Shown: one piece after another, positions 1 through 13,020 of the stretch
Numbering within the stretch: position 1 is the stretch's first letter
Layout: each line of letters starts with the position of its first letter
Assembly (NCBI GenBank): GCA_023101885.1
Contig: JALPQD010000302.1
Span: forward strand, 709,956 to 773,955
DNA: 64,000 nt
Direction of reading: 5' to 3'
Source: Typhlomys cinereus
Taxonomy: Eukaryota > Chordata > Mammalia > Rodentia > Platacanthomyidae
Program-made: the position numbers and the translations under genes
The notes under the pieces: generated by a model
Databases searched by the model: none
Seen by the model: the letters and a program-made list of their open reading frames with translations, nothing else
Told to the model about the DNA's origin: nothing

Positions 1-1060
1 ACAGGTACTGATTTATTTTTTTCCTCAAGGATACAAATGAATAAAAAGTTCATATGTCTTGGGAACAGAGGTCTTATTGCAATACTAACAGATAATTTAA
101 AATAAAGTATATAGTAAGATTGCAGAATAGTTACTTTTGCACGTAAAGTTTGAAAGTTTATTTTCACAGTTATGTCATAGTCTAGTACAAATGGTTTCAT
201 GAGTGCATTTATGTCTCACTTTCCTCCTAGCCTTGGAGAATTTTATACATGCTGAGTGAAAATGAGGAGATCCAGTATAGTAAATGAATCAATAAGTTAA
301 AGAAAACATGCCCACCATCATGTAAAGAGACAGAAGCCCTGCTAAGGGCCTGTCATGCATTTCTCCAGGGATGGGACTGCAGACCTTGGGTTTCCCAATA
401 TTCCTGAGTTTGTATTCTTCAGTGCTAAGTATTAAATAAAAAGATACTTTGATGCTGAAAATACTGGCTTATATCATTTACTTGTGTCACCTTTTTTATT
501 TCCAAAAGGTCTGTAGCGGCTTACAATAAAAATACTTGAATATAATAAGGCTAAGAATTGCTTTACAATAAAAATCAAATTACTCAAACTCCATATGCCA
601 GCTTTATTGGTGGACAGGGAATCTGAGCAAGTACATTACACAGTTGTTAAGCAGATCACATGGAAAAATGTGTGTGAAATCCCCCTGCAGAGCTTTTTGC
701 CTTCCCAGGAGGAAAGACAGGTAAATACTGTAATAGAACTCCAGCTGTAGCTACTAAGCACAAAAAATTGTCCGACGATGCCTAGTGACAGGGCAAAGTG
801 AGAAATGCAGTGGTCTGGAAAGCCCATGCTGCCAGGTAGACAGCTGAATAAACAGGTATTTCCAGAAAATTATTTAAATAATCTGGTGCAGCAAATTGCC
901 TGCTTTGTTCTATATAAAAGACTGATTGCAGCTTTTTAAATAATATAGTATAATATTCTGGAAAAACCATTAGACATATAACAGTGGCCTAATATCTTAA
1001 GGGTATCTATCATCAAGGACGTCTCATACATCTTCTTGAGAATTCACATTGAGATGTTTC
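1..1060. other. Unassigned AT-rich sequence
   Basis: I see no recognisable gene, RNA or repeat in this stretch. Short open frames near 636-970 on the minus strand have no recognisable domain and look like chance. Confidence 0.5.
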
Positions 1061-1077
1061 AAAATACTTATTAGAAA

Positions 1078-1103
1078 AAGAGAAGAAAGGAGATAAAGGA
1101 GAA

Positions 1104-1142
<39 letters not shown>

Positions 1143-1231
1143 CCCATCATGCACAGGTAGAAACCAAAGGACCACTTTCCCCCTCTCTCTCCACCATGTG
1201 CACATCTGGGCTTCAAACTCTGATCACTGAG
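1078..1231 (-). repeat. GA-rich B2-superfamily SINE relic
   Basis: An A-rich edge leads into a (GA)n run (about 1101-1141) and then into text like the antisense head of other B2-type SINEs in this window. The head seems to stop where the LTR at 1232 begins, and similar text resumes near 1663-1710. The LTR may therefore have split this SINE. Family assignment is tentative. Confidence 0.35.
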
Positions 1232-1662
1232 TGTAGCAGTTTGCCTGCATAGTTGATAGTAAATTCATGATCAAACAGTTTAAGGGGAACAAGAGATTTT
1301 ATTCTTGTCTTACAATAATTGGGTTACAGTTCTTTGTCCAGCTTGCAGGAGAGCCCACACCAACAACAATGGGCCAAGAAAACTAGCCACACCATATCCA
1401 CATTGTGATTTAAAGAGGGACAATCCTCACTTGTCAGACCACCGTGTCTGGCCAGGTATATCAAAGGATGCCAAATTTTCTCAACCAATTCTCTCCATCT
1501 TATCCACCTGCTCAGGAACTATCCCCACCCACCATGGGCTGGGTGCCTCCTATCATACAGTCTCCTAAAGGCTTGCTCTTGGCTTAGCTACCAAGTCTTT
1601 ACAAATGTGCCCAGAGCTCCAACCCTCAACCATCACGTTGACACCCATATCTAACTATAACA
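1232..1662 (-). mobile_element. Solo LTR, MaLR-like (family copy 1)
   Basis: The element begins TGTAGCAGTTTGCC and ends in a degraded ...AACTATAACA, so it keeps TG...CA ends. It is colinear with copies at 16594, 34272, 54293, 58786 (reverse orientation) and 61540. The LTR sense strand is minus, judged from the antisense AATAAA-type signal near the left end. The GTCAACTTGAC-type motif near the sense 5' end is typical of MLT1/ORR-like MaLR LTRs. No convincing TSD survives here. A short open frame at 1305-1568 lies inside the LTR and is not a gene. Confidence 0.65.
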
Positions 1663-1792
1663 TCAGGTTTCTAGGAAGGTACCTTACCCACTATGTGATT
1701 TTTGTCTGTCTGACATTAAGATGCATCATGGCAAATTCTTATGAATAAAGAACATCAAATATACACTTTCTACCAGGGACACATCTGGTGCA

Positions 1793-2107
1793 GGAAGGAC
1801 ACAGTGCTCCTCAAATCCCAGGTGATCTGCCCGACAACTAGAAGTTCTGCCCTTTCTGCTGGGCTGCAGGGAGGACACACTGCTCCTCAGGTAAACCCCC
1901 TAGTCCATGCCCCAGGCCCCAGGTTAGCCGCTTCCTCCCAGCACTTCCCAGTTCATCCCACCAACAGTCAGCGCAGCACCCAGTTTGCTCTGGGCTAGGG
2001 AAGGACCCTAGGCCATGTCAAGGTCCCAGGTGATCTGCTCGACAACTAGAAGCTCTGCCTTTTCTGCCTGGTGGCGCAGGGTCTAGGGAGGACATCCTGC
2101 TACTCAG
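1793..2107 (+). repeat. L1-A 5' UTR tandem monomers (~206 bp period)
   Basis: Two units share the block GGTGATCTGCYCGACAACTAG, followed by an AG(A/C)TCTGCC-type stretch and an AGGGAGGACA-type block. The first unit begins near 1793 and the second near 1999. In rodent L1s, tandem 5' UTR monomers of about 200 bp act as the internal promoter, so this is probably the old L1-A promoter. The last unit runs directly into the conserved leader before ORF1. Confidence 0.65.
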
Positions 2108-2547
2108 AATTCAACAGAGTCCAAAGAAAACCCAAGCAAAGTCCTCTAAAATCATCTTATCACATGGGATTCTTCACATCCAGCTCAAAGATAAATAAAC
2201 CCCTTTTTACCATCCTGTTCCTTTCAATTATTATTCACTGTAGTTTAACTTTTCATATAGCTATCCCAAAACATATACAACTTCAAGGACTATACCATTC
2301 ATACTCACATATCACCAAGGTACTAAATCGTAAAAGTGTACTACCATACTAATCACTCCCCAAAACCTGACTTAATTGACGTATTAACAATCTAATAGCC
2401 TCATCTAGGAAATAACAACAATATCAGACAAGCATACCCAATTCCAAGGCAAACACTGGTAAAAACTGCTTGAGAGTAGTAATACCAGCTAATTCAGTTC
2501 AGTCAAAAACACAAAGAAACTGAAAGAAAGTTTTAACAGAAAAAACA

Positions 2548-3660
2548 ATGCCCAGGCACAGTGCAAATCTATGAGAAACAAAACCCAAGAAAACGAATCT
2601 CCCACTGAAAGAATTAACCCCATAATGAGAGACTCCAACCAGAACAAACTCACAGAAAATAGCCAAGAAAGCCATACCTGAGATAATGACTTTCAAAGCC
2701 TGATCATTACCATGATCAATACTATGAAAGAGGAAATCCGGGAGGAGTTCAATAACCACATCAACCACTTTGAACAGGAACACAACAGGCACTTGGAGGA
2801 GTTGAGAAAAACAGTTCGAGAAACAAAAATAGGCATAGAGCAGTTAAAACAGTCTCAAGCAGAGAATAAAATTAAACTAAAAGACAAGTTATCTTCAACC
2901 CAGAACTCAACAGAGAGTCTTATCAGCAGAACTAACGAAGCAGAAAATAGAATTTCAGATCTTGAAGACAAAATGGAAGAAATAACTAACTCAATATAAG
3001 AGGTTGTTAAAGCCAAAAAGGTACTTGAGAGGAATATTCAAGAGTTATGGGACACCCTGAAGAAGCCTAACATGCGTATTCATGGAATACCAGAGCAAGA
3101 ATTCCAAAATACCACACTTGAGGAAAATTTTCAAACTATCATAAATGAAAACTTCCTTCATCTAAAGAATGAGAGGCCCATCCAAATATAAAAGGCATTC
3201 CTCACCCCAAACAGATATGACCAAAATAGAAACTCATGATGGCAAAAAATAGTCAAAAACTCCACATTCAAGACAAAGAAAAGGTGATGAGAGCTTCAAG
3301 GGGAAAAAAAGTCACTTTTAAAGGTAAATGTATTAAAATAACAAATGATTTTTCAATGGAAACAGTAAAAGCAAGAAGATCTTGGAGAGATGTAATTCAA
3401 GTATTGAAAGAGCAAAAATGTCAACCCAGGCTGATATACCCGGCAAAACTATTGGTCATGATTGAGGGAGAAAGAAAAGTTTTCCAGCACAAAGACAACT
3501 TGAAGGCTTACGTGTCTACCAAACCAGGCCTCCAAAAAATGATAGAAATGATACTCAAGCTTTAAGAAAAGAACAAGCATATCCAGGAGGACAGAAGGGA
3601 AGTATAATACCACCAAAACCTAAAAGCTGAATAATACACTTACAAAAGCCACTAACATAA
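2548..3660 (+). pseudogene. L1-A ORF1 relic
   Basis: ORF1 encodes the L1 RNA-binding chaperone: an N-terminal coiled coil, then an RRM and a C-terminal domain, which coat L1 RNA in cytoplasmic ribonucleoprotein particles. The start is placed at the ATG at 2548 by comparison with the L1-C copy, but an early stop follows after about 8 codons. The best open part, 2712-2999, is a heptad-rich segment containing EEIREEF, HLEELRKTV and SRTNEAENRISDLEDK, which is typical L1 coiled coil. An in-frame TAA follows at about 2997. Basic C-terminal text resumes at 3236-3565 in another frame. ORF2 begins just downstream. Confidence 0.85.
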
Positions 3661-6600
3661 AAAGTGTCTGGAATTAAAAGTAATTTCTCCATTATAACAC
3701 TAAATGTCAATAAAATTAACTCACCAATCAAAAGACACAGATTACAAACTTGGATCAGAAATCACAACCCATCAATCTGCTGCCTTCAGGAAATTCATCT
3801 CACCACAAAAGATAGGCACATCCTAAAAGTAAAAGGCTGGTCCAAAATTCTTCAAGCTAATTGAACCAAGAAACAGGCAAGGGTAGCTATTATGATATTA
3901 GACAACGTGGACTAGAAACAAAAAAAAATCATAAGAGACACAAATGGATACTACATTTTAGTCACAGATACAATTCACCAGGAACACATCACAATACTGA
4001 ACATATTTGCACCTAATATGGGCTTCTCAACATTCATTAAGCAAACGCTACAGTGTCTAAAGCAAGAAATCAAACCCAAAATGATAATTCGTGGGCATTT
4101 CAATACTGCTCACTCAACATGAGATAGATCAAGAGGTCAAAAACTTAACACATTGGAACTTAATCAAACTCTTACTGCAATGGAACTTACAGATCTCTAT
4201 TGAATTTTTCATCCACGCACCAAAGAATACACAATTTTCTCAGCAGAATGCAGAACTTTCTCCAAAATATACCACATATTGCGCCACAAAATGAATCTCC
4301 ACATATATAGGAAAGTTGAAATACTAGCCCGTACCTTATCAGACCACTATGGTCTAAAGCTTGACATCTGCAACACAATGCACAGCAGAAAATACACTAA
4401 CACCTGGAAACTTAACACTATGATGCTGAGTGAGAATTGGGTTCAGGAATAAATCATAAAGGAAATTCAAGATTTCCTAGAAGTGAGCGATAATGAAAAT
4501 ATAACTTATCAAAATCTTTGGGACACAATGAAAGTTGTCCTAAGAGGTAAGTTTATAGCTTTTAATGCCTATATAAAAAATAGAAACATCACAAATAAAT
4601 AAATTAACAATGCAATTTAAAGCTTTAGAGATGCAAGAGCAATCTGATCCCAAAAGCAGTAGAAGAGAGAAGATTAGCAAAACCAGAAGAGAAATATCCA
4701 AAATTGAGATAAGGAAAACAATAAAGGGAATCAACCGGTCAAAAAGCTGGTTCCTTGAAAAACTCAAAGAGATTGATACACCCCTAGCTAAATTAACCAA
4801 AACAAGAGAGAGAAAACAAAATTAGAAATGAAAATAGAGTTATCACAACTGATAACAAAGAAATTCAGAGAATTATAAAGTCATATTTCAAAAACTTATA
4901 CTCCATGAAATTTGATGATACAAAAGAAATGGATGAATTCCTAAGTAAGCACAACTTGCCTAAATTGAATCAGGAAGTTTTGAATTATTTAAATAGTCCT
5001 ATAACAGATGAGGAAATCGATGAAAAAATCTCGAATCTTCCCATCAAAAAATGTCCTGAACCAGATGGATTCAGCACAGAGTTCTACCAGACATCTAGGG
5101 AACAGCTAACACCAATACTCCTTAAATTGTTCCATCAAATTGCGAAGGAAGGAACACTACCAAATTCTTTCTATGAAGCTAATATCATCTTAATCCCAAA
5201 ACCTAATAAAGATACACTTAAAAAAGAAAACTATAGGTCAAACACTTTGATGAACACAGATGCAAAGATTCTCAATAAAATCTTAGCCAATTGGATTCCA
5301 AAACACATCAAAAAAATCATTCACTGTGATCAAGTATGCTTTATCCCAGGCACACAAGGTTGGTTCAACACATGCAAATCAGTAAATATAATTCACCATA
5401 TAAAGCAGTGCAAAGTCCAAGAACATTGATACTCTTCATAGATGCAGGAAAAGTTTTTGATAAGATCCAACAGCCTTTTATGATTAAAACCTCAGAGAGA
5501 GTTGGAATGGAAAGAACCTTTATTAACATAATAAAAGCTGTATACAACAAGCCAACTGCAAGGATTGTACTCAATGGGGAAAAACTTGAAGCATTCCCCC
5601 TTTGATCAGGAACCAGACAAGGCTGTTCACTCTCACCACTTCTATTCAATATTGCACTTGAACTTTTATCTGGAGCCATAAGATAAGAACGTAATATAAA
5701 AAGGAATTCAAATCAGCAAGGAACAAGTCAGGTTGTCTCTATTTGCAGATGACATGATCCTATACCTGAATGATCCCAAAAACACCACTAGGAAATACTT
5801 GGAATTAATACAGAAGTTCAGCAGGGTGGCAGGATACAAAATAAATGTAAAAAAATCAGTGGCCTTCCTATACGCCCAGGATGAAAAAAGTGAAAAAGCA
5901 CTGAGAGAAACAATCCCATTTTCTATAGCTGTTAAAAAAATGAAATACCTTTGTTTAAACCTAACCAAGGAAATAAGAGACTTTTACAATGAAAACTTTA
6001 AAATCCTAAAGAAAGAAATTATAGAAGACACCAGAAGGTGGAAACACCTCCCATGCTCCTGGATTGGCAGAATCAATATCATAAAAATGACCATCCTACC
6101 AATAGCAATATACAGATTCATTGCTATACTAATCAAAATCCCCAAGCAATTCTTTAAAGAAATTGACCAAACAATCTCAAAATTCAAAACGGAAGCGCAT
6201 AAGACCCAGGATAGCAAAAACAATCCTGAGTAACAAAAACACTGTTGGTGGTATCACCATACCAAATCTTAATCTATACTACAAATCCATAGTAATAAAA
6301 ACAGCCTGGTACTGGCTCGAAAATAGACACATAGATTAATGGATAAGGATTGAAGACCCAGATATAAGCCCACAAAATTACAACCATTTGATCTTTGACA
6401 AAATGTCCCAAAAAATCCAATGGAAAAAGAATAGCATCTTTAAGAAGTGCTGCTGGCAAAACTGGATCTCCACATGCAGAAGATTAAAACTGGACCCGTA
6501 CTTGTCACCATGTACAAGAATTAATTCCAAATTGATCAAGGACCTCAAGGTCAGAGACTATAAAAACCCTGGTTTAAAGGATAGGGAAATCCCTCGAACT

Positions 6601-6698
6601 GATTGGACTAGGCCAACAGTTCCTAAACAGAAATCCAATAGCACAGTCACTACAACCACCACTCAAAAAATGGGATCTTAGGAAATTAAAGAGCTTCT

Positions 6699-7453
6699 CT
6701 CACAGACTTTCCTTCCTGGTCACTTGCAACTGAGGGGGTTTGATCTCACTAGTCAGGGAAGGCATAGAGTCTGGCAGATAGATGGTAACCATCCTGAAAA
6801 TGGGAGACTGACACCCCACTGTGGTTTCCTACTCTTATTCCATCTACCTTTGAATCTACTCTTATAGTAAGACTCTATTTTAACAGCCTTTTATTTCTGG
6901 CTAGGAGGTGATATCCAATACCTATCAGGATGGAGCCAAGGGCAGTGCAGGAACAGCAAAACTGGAAAAAAACCCAACAAACCATAATTCAAACATCAGA
7001 GACCCTACATTAATCACCTGTAACTAAGCCAGCCTAATCTCTCCCCATTCTAAAGCTCAGGGAAATTTGCAGAAGAGGGAGCAATAAGATTGTAAGAGTC
7101 TAAAGATGCAGAGGACCAGCATTATGCAAGATACTCCAAACAAGTTAGTGCCAAAGTAACCGTAGTAGGTCTTTGCATGACCTGCACAATGACCAACGTA
7201 TCACTGACCCCCTAACATCTAGCATGGATCTTAGGCACTAGAATCCTTAAAGTCAGGGGATTAACAGCCACAATAGTGTTCCTGTACTAAAGGGGAACAC
7301 AAGAAAGAGCTCTAAGCAATGCCACTGAGTCCTTACCCCTCATCAGAGAGGAGGACCCAAAGTGAAGTTTGACATGCACAGTAAAGGATGCTTCAAGGAG
7401 GGGTAGAGAGAGGGAGGGGACTTGGGTACCTATTAAGTTTGTATGAGCGAAAA

Positions 7454-7489
<36 letters not shown>
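6699..7489 (+). mobile_element. L1-B: 5'-truncated L1 3' UTR nested in L1-A
   Basis: This 791-bp insertion contains only L1 3' UTR. It ends in the family's 3' terminus (TACCTATTAAGTTTGTATGAGC) and a degenerate A/TA-rich tail. It is flanked by a perfect 15-bp TSD, AATTAAAGAGCTTCT, at 6684-6698 and 7490-7504. The ORF2 text of L1-A continues directly after the second copy, so the insertion is younger than L1-A. Confidence 0.93.

Positions 7490-7490
<1 letters not shown>
7456..7490. repeat. (TA)n tract
   Basis: A pure TA run of about 30 bp at the end of L1-B, probably a microsatellite seeded by the old poly-A tail. Confidence 0.85.
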
Positions 7491-7496
<6 letters not shown>

Positions 7497-8217
7497 GAGC
7501 TTCTGTTCAGATAAAGAAATTTTAAACTGAGCAAAAAAGTCAAATCTCAGAGTGGGAGAAAATCTTCACTAACCACATATCTCATAGAACTTTATTATCC
7601 AGAATGCACAAAGAGCTTAGAAAACTAAATACCAAGGAAACAAATGGCCCAATTAAAAAATGAGCCTGGGAACTCAAAGGAAACTTTACCAGGGACAAAA
7701 TTGAAATGTCTAACAAATATCTTTAAAAATGCTCAACATTCTTAGCCACCAAGGAAATGCAAATCTAAATCTCCGTGAGATATCATCTCACCTTGGTCAG
7801 GATGGCAAAAGTCCATAATACAAACACCAATAAATATTGGAGAGGATGTGGAGAGAAGGGAACTCTCCTACATTGCTGGTGAGAATGCAGCCTCATACAG
7901 CCACTCTGGTGATCAGTCTGGAGATTTTTAAAAAAGTTAAAGACTGAAATGCCATATGACCCTTCTATTCTACTTTTGGGAATAATCCCCCATAAAGCAA
8001 AAATTCACCTCAATGGCACAACCACGACCATGTTCATAGCAGCACTGTTTACAATAGAATCAACCAAATGCCCAACAGTTGAAGAGTGGATAAGGAAAAT
8101 GTGGTACATTTATATAATGGAATACTACTCAGTCATCAAAAAAGATGAATTAATGAAATTTGCCGAGAAATGGATGGAATTAGAAAAAATTATATATATA
8201 TTAATTTATTTATTTTT

Positions 8218-9215
8218 CTGCTCATGCAAGCATAATAGGTACCCCTGTCCACTCCCTCCCTCCACCCCTCCCTGGACTCACTGCTCTCTCCCCATTTTTC
8301 CTTTCCTTTCCCCCCCTCCCTCCCTTTTTCTCAGTGCCCCCTCCCCCCATCTCTGAAGCATCCTTTAATGTGTATATTAAACTTTCCTCTGGGTCCTCCT
8401 CTCTGATGAGGTGTAAGGACTCAGTGACATTTCCTAGAACTCTTTCTTGTGTTCCCCTTAAGTATAGGAACACTATTGTGACTGTTAATCCCTTGCTTCT
8501 AAGGATCCTAGTGCCTTTAGTCCATGTTAAACTTTGAGGGGTCAATGATAAGTTGGTCATTGCACAAATCATGCAGAGTCCTATTACAATTGCTTCGGCC
8601 CTAGCTTGTGTTCAGTCATCAAAAAAGCATATCTTGACTCCTCCCATCCTTGTGGTCTTACAATCTTACCGCTCCCTCTTCAGCAAATTTCCCTGAGCTT
8701 CAGGATGGGGAGAGATTAGGCAGGCCTGATTCTGGGTGGTTGATGTAGTCTCTGATGTTCTGAAGTATGGTTTGTTGATTTTTTTTTTCAGTTTTGCTGC
8801 TTCTGCAATGCCCTTGGCTCCATCCTGATGGGTATTGGATGTCACCCTCTGGCCAGAGAGAAAAAGCTGTCAAAGTAGAGTCTTATTATAAGGATAGATT
8901 CAAAGGTAGATGGAATAAGAGTAGGAGACTGCAGTGAGGGGTGGGTCAGGCTCCCATTGCGAAATGGTTACCTTCTATCTGCGAGACTATGCCCTCCCTT
9001 TCTGGCAAGATCATACTCCATCGGTTGCAAGTGACCAGGAAGGAAAGTCTATGAGCTTAACCAGATGTCTCATTACTTACTTGCAGTCCTTGAAGGTGGC
9101 CTATTATCTTTGCTGTCACATGGTCCCCTCTCTCCTTGTCTCTGGTGGGGCCCTTCTTCCCCTTCTGTCCTGTTTATAATCTTTGCAATTACTGTAGGCA
9201 TTACAGAGATTTATC
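8218..9215 (-). other. L1-C 3' UTR with polypurine tract
   Basis: The antisense strand reads as a C/T-rich block (about 8240-8350), the complement of the G-rich tract found in every L1 3' UTR of this family. It is followed by conserved 3' UTR text shared with the copies at 15250, 26000, 30100, 37400, 46100, 51000 and 59200. Open frames at 8222-8572 and 8934-9179 are incidental. Confidence 0.85.
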
Positions 9216-12200
9216 CACCTATTAGGGAGTACATATAGTGCTTAATTTTCTGGATCTGGGATACTTCACTCAATATAATTGTTTCAAATTACATCCATTT
9301 CCCGTCAAATTGCATTAATTCATCGTTTTTGATGGCTGAGTAGTATTCCGTTATATAAATGTACCACATTTTCCTTATTCACTCGTCAACGGTTGGACAT
9401 TTGGGTTGATTCCATTACTTTGCTATTGTAAACAGTGCTGCTATGAACATGACCATGCTTGTGCTATCGAGGTGAATTTTTGCTGTATGGGGGTTATTCC
9501 CAAAAGTGGAATAGCTGGGTCATATGGCATTTCAATCTTTAAGTTCTTTAAGAATCACCAGATAGCTCGTCAGAGTGGTTGTATGAGCCTGCCTGCATTC
9601 CCACCAGCAATGTAGGAAAGTTCCCCACTCTCCACATCCTCTCTAGCATTTGGTGGTGTTTGTATTGTGGATTTTTGCCATTCTGATTGGGGTGAGATGA
9701 TATCTCAGGGAGGTTTTGATTTGCATTTCCCTGATACCTATGGATGTGTAGTATTTTTAAAGATATTTGTTAGACATTTTAATTTTGTCCCTGGTGAAGT
9801 TTCTTTTAAGTTCCAAGGCCGATTTTTTAATTGGGCCATTTGATTCCTTGGTGTTTAGTTTTCTAAGTTCTTTGTGCACTCTGGATAATAGGGCTCTATC
9901 AGATATGTGGTTAGTGAAGATTTTCTCTCATTCTGTGGTTTGGCTTTGTGCTCAAGTTACAATCTCTTTATCTGAACAGAAGCTCTTTTATTTCATAAGA
10001 TTCCATCTGTTGAGTGTTGGTTGTATTGACTGTGCTATTGGATTTTGGATTAGGAACTGTTGGCCTAGCCCAATCAGCTCGAGAGAGTTCCCTACCCTTT
10101 CAACTATGGTTTTTATACTCTCTGGTCTTATGTTGAGGTCCTTGATCCATTTGGAATTAAGTCTTGTACATGGTGACAAGTACGGGTCCAGTTTTAATCT
10201 TCTGCATGTGGAGATCCAGTTTTTTCAGCACCATTTGTTGAAGATGCTGTTCTTTTTCCATTGGATTTTGTGGGCCCCTTTGTCAAAGATCAAATGGCTG
10301 TTGTTGTGTGGGCTTATACCTGAGTCTTCAACGCTTATCCATTGATCTATGTTTCTATTTCGAAGCCAGTACCAGGCTGTTTTTATAAAACTATGAATTT
10401 GTAGTATAGACTAAGGTTTTGTATGGAGATAACTCCAGCAGTGTTTTTGTTACTCAGGATTGTTTTTGCTATCCTGGGTTTTTTGTGCCTCCATATGAAT
10501 TTTGAGATTGTTTGATCAACTTATTTAAAGAATTGCTTTGGGATTTTAGTTAGTATAGCATTGAATCTGTATATTTCCTTTGGTAGAATAGTCTTTTTTA
10601 TGATATTGATTCTGCCAATCCAGCAACATGGCAGGGCTTTCCACCTTCTAGTGTCTTCTGTAATTTCTTTCTTTAGGGTTTTAAAGTTTTCATTGTAAAG
10701 GTCACTTACTTCCTTGGTTAGGTTTATACCAACGTATTTCATTTTTTTTAGGGGCTATAGTAAATGGGATTGTTTCTCTCAGTGCTTTTTCACTTCTTTT
10801 ATTCTGTGCATATAGGAAGGCCACTGATTTTTGTATGTTTATTTTGTATCCTGCTACCCTGCTGAACTTCTGTATTAGATCCAGATGTTTCCTGGTGGAG
10901 TTTTTGGGATCATTCAAGTATAAAATCATGTCATCTGCAAATAGAGATAACTTGACTTCTTCCTTGCCCATTTGAATCCCTTTTATCTTCCTTTTTTTTC
11001 TTATGGCTTCAGCTAAGACTTCAAGTACAATATTGAAGAGAAGCGGTGAAAGTGGTTCTTGATCAAAGGGGGAATGCTTTGAGTTTTTCCCCATTGAGTA
11101 TAATCCTTGCTTTTGACTTGTTGTATACAGCTTTTATTATATTGACAAAGGTTCCTTCCATTCCAACTGTCTCTAGGATTTTGATCATAAAAGGCTGTTG
11201 GATCTTATCAAAAGATTTTTCTGCATCTATCAAGAGTATCATGTAGTCTTGGATTTTAGACTGGTTTATATGGTGGATTACATTTATTGATTTGCATATG
11301 TTAAACCAACCTTGTGTCCCTGGGATAAAGCCTACTTGATCCCCGTCAATGATCTTTTTGATATGCTTTTGAATCCGATTTGCTAAGACTTTGTTGAGAA
11401 TCTTTGCATCTGTGTTCATCGGGGAGATCAGCCTGTAGTTTTCTTTTTTAAGTGTATCTTTATTAGGTTTTGCAATTAAAATGATATTAACTTCATAGAA
11501 AGAATCTGGTAGTGTTCCTTCCTTTGCTATTTGATGGAACAGTTTAAGGAGTATTTGTGTTATTAGCTACTTAAATGTCTGGTAGAATTTTGTGCTGAAT
11601 CCATCTGGCCCAGGACATTTCTTGGTGGGAAGATTCGAGATTATGTCATTGATTTCCTCATATGTTATAGGACTGTTTAAATAATTCACAACTTCCTGAT
11701 TCAATTTTGGTAAGTTGTGCTTATTTAGGAATTCATCTATTTCTTTTATGTTGTCAAATTTCACAGAGTATAAGTTTTTGAAATATGATGTTATAATTCT
11801 CTGAATTTCTTGGGTATCTGTAGTGATGACTCCATTTTCATTTCTAATTTTGTTTATTTGGGTTTTCTCTCTCTTGCTTTTGGTTAATTTAGCCAGGGGT
11901 GTATCACTCTTACTGATTTTTTTCAAAGAACCAGCTTTTTGACTGGTTGATTCCCTGTATCATTTTCCTAATCTCAATTTCATATATTTCTCCCCTGATT
12001 TTACTAATCTCCTCTCTTCTCCTGCTTTTGGGATCAGATTGCTCTAGTTTCTCTTAAGGTTTTAGCTGCATTGTTATGTTATTTATTTGTGATATTTCTA
12101 TTTTTTGATGTAGGCATTAAGAGCTATGAACTTACCTCTTAGGACAGCTTTCATTGTGTCCCAGAGATTTTGATAAGTTGTATTTTCATTGTCGTTCAGT

Positions 12201-13020
12201 TTCAGGAAATCTTGAATTTCCTTTTTAATTTCTTCCTGAATCCAATTCTCATTCAGTATCATTGTGTTAAGTTTCCAGGAGTTAGTGTATTTTCTGTTGT
12301 TTATTGTGTTTTGGATATCAAGCTTTAGACCATGGTGGTCTGATAGGGTACAGGCTAGAATTTCACCTTTCTGTATATGTGAAGATTCATTTTGTGACCC
12401 AATCTGTGATCTATTTTGGAAAAAAGTTGCATGTGCTGCTGAGAAAAATGTGTATTCTTTGGTGAGTGGATGAAAAATTCGATAGAGATCTGTAAGATCC
12501 ATTTCTTTAAGGGTTTGATTGAGTTCCAAAGTGTCTCTGTTAAGCTTTTGGCCTGTTGATATATCTCATGTTGAGCGGGCGGTGTTGAAATCCCCAAGAA
12601 TTATCATTTGGGTGTTGGTTTCTCACTTTAGACGCTGTTGAGTTTGCTTAATGAATGTGGAGGGGCCCATATTAGGTGCATATATGTTCAGTATTGTGAA
12701 GTCTTCCTAGTGAATTGTACCTGTGACTAAAATGTAGTATACATTTGTGTCTCTTATGATTTTTTTTGGTTTGAAGTCCACTTTGTCTGAAAGCACAATG
12801 GCTACCCATGCCTGCTTCCTGGTTCCATTAGCTTGCAGAATTTTTGAGCAGCCTTTTATTTTTAGGATGTATCTTTTGTGGTGAGATGAGTTTCCTGAAG
12901 GCAGCAGATTGATGGGTTGTGGTTTTTAATCCTAGTTTGTAATCTGTGTCTTTTAATTGGTGAGTTAATACCATTGACATTTAATGTTTTAATGGAGAAA
13001 TTATTTTTAATTCTTGACAT
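9215..13020 (-). pseudogene. L1-C ORF2 relic (endonuclease-reverse transcriptase)
   Basis: Reading leftwards, this encodes a decayed L1 ORF2 protein. Open pieces cover the end of the endonuclease and the linker (12529-12098), the RT fingers (11926-11567, with [15 protein letters not shown]), and palm motif A ([11 protein letters not shown], near 11210-11235). The catalytic FADD motif is intact at 10930-10941 within 11094-10702. Downstream text reaches the usual L1 C-terminus near 9215. At least several frameshifts and stops separate these pieces, so no functional RT is expected. It is less decayed than L1-D. Confidence 0.9.

Larger units (their letters stand above)
3664..8184 (+). pseudogene. 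L1-A ORF2 relic (endonuclease-reverse transcriptase)
   Basis: L1 ORF2 encodes an N-terminal APE-type endonuclease and a reverse transcriptase that carry out target-primed reverse transcription. Endonuclease text is visible at 3664-3864 (LNVNKINSPIKRH, CCLQEIHLTTKDRH). RT fingers and palm lie at 4905-5753, with [14 protein letters not shown], a degraded motif A (IDAGKVFD, normally DAEKAFD) and an intact FADD catalytic motif at about 5742-5753. Many stops and frameshifts separate the open pieces. The frame is interrupted by L1-B at 6699-7489. It resumes at 7505 and is cut again at 8184-8194 by L1-C. Its last codons lie at 15009-15066. Confidence 0.9.
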
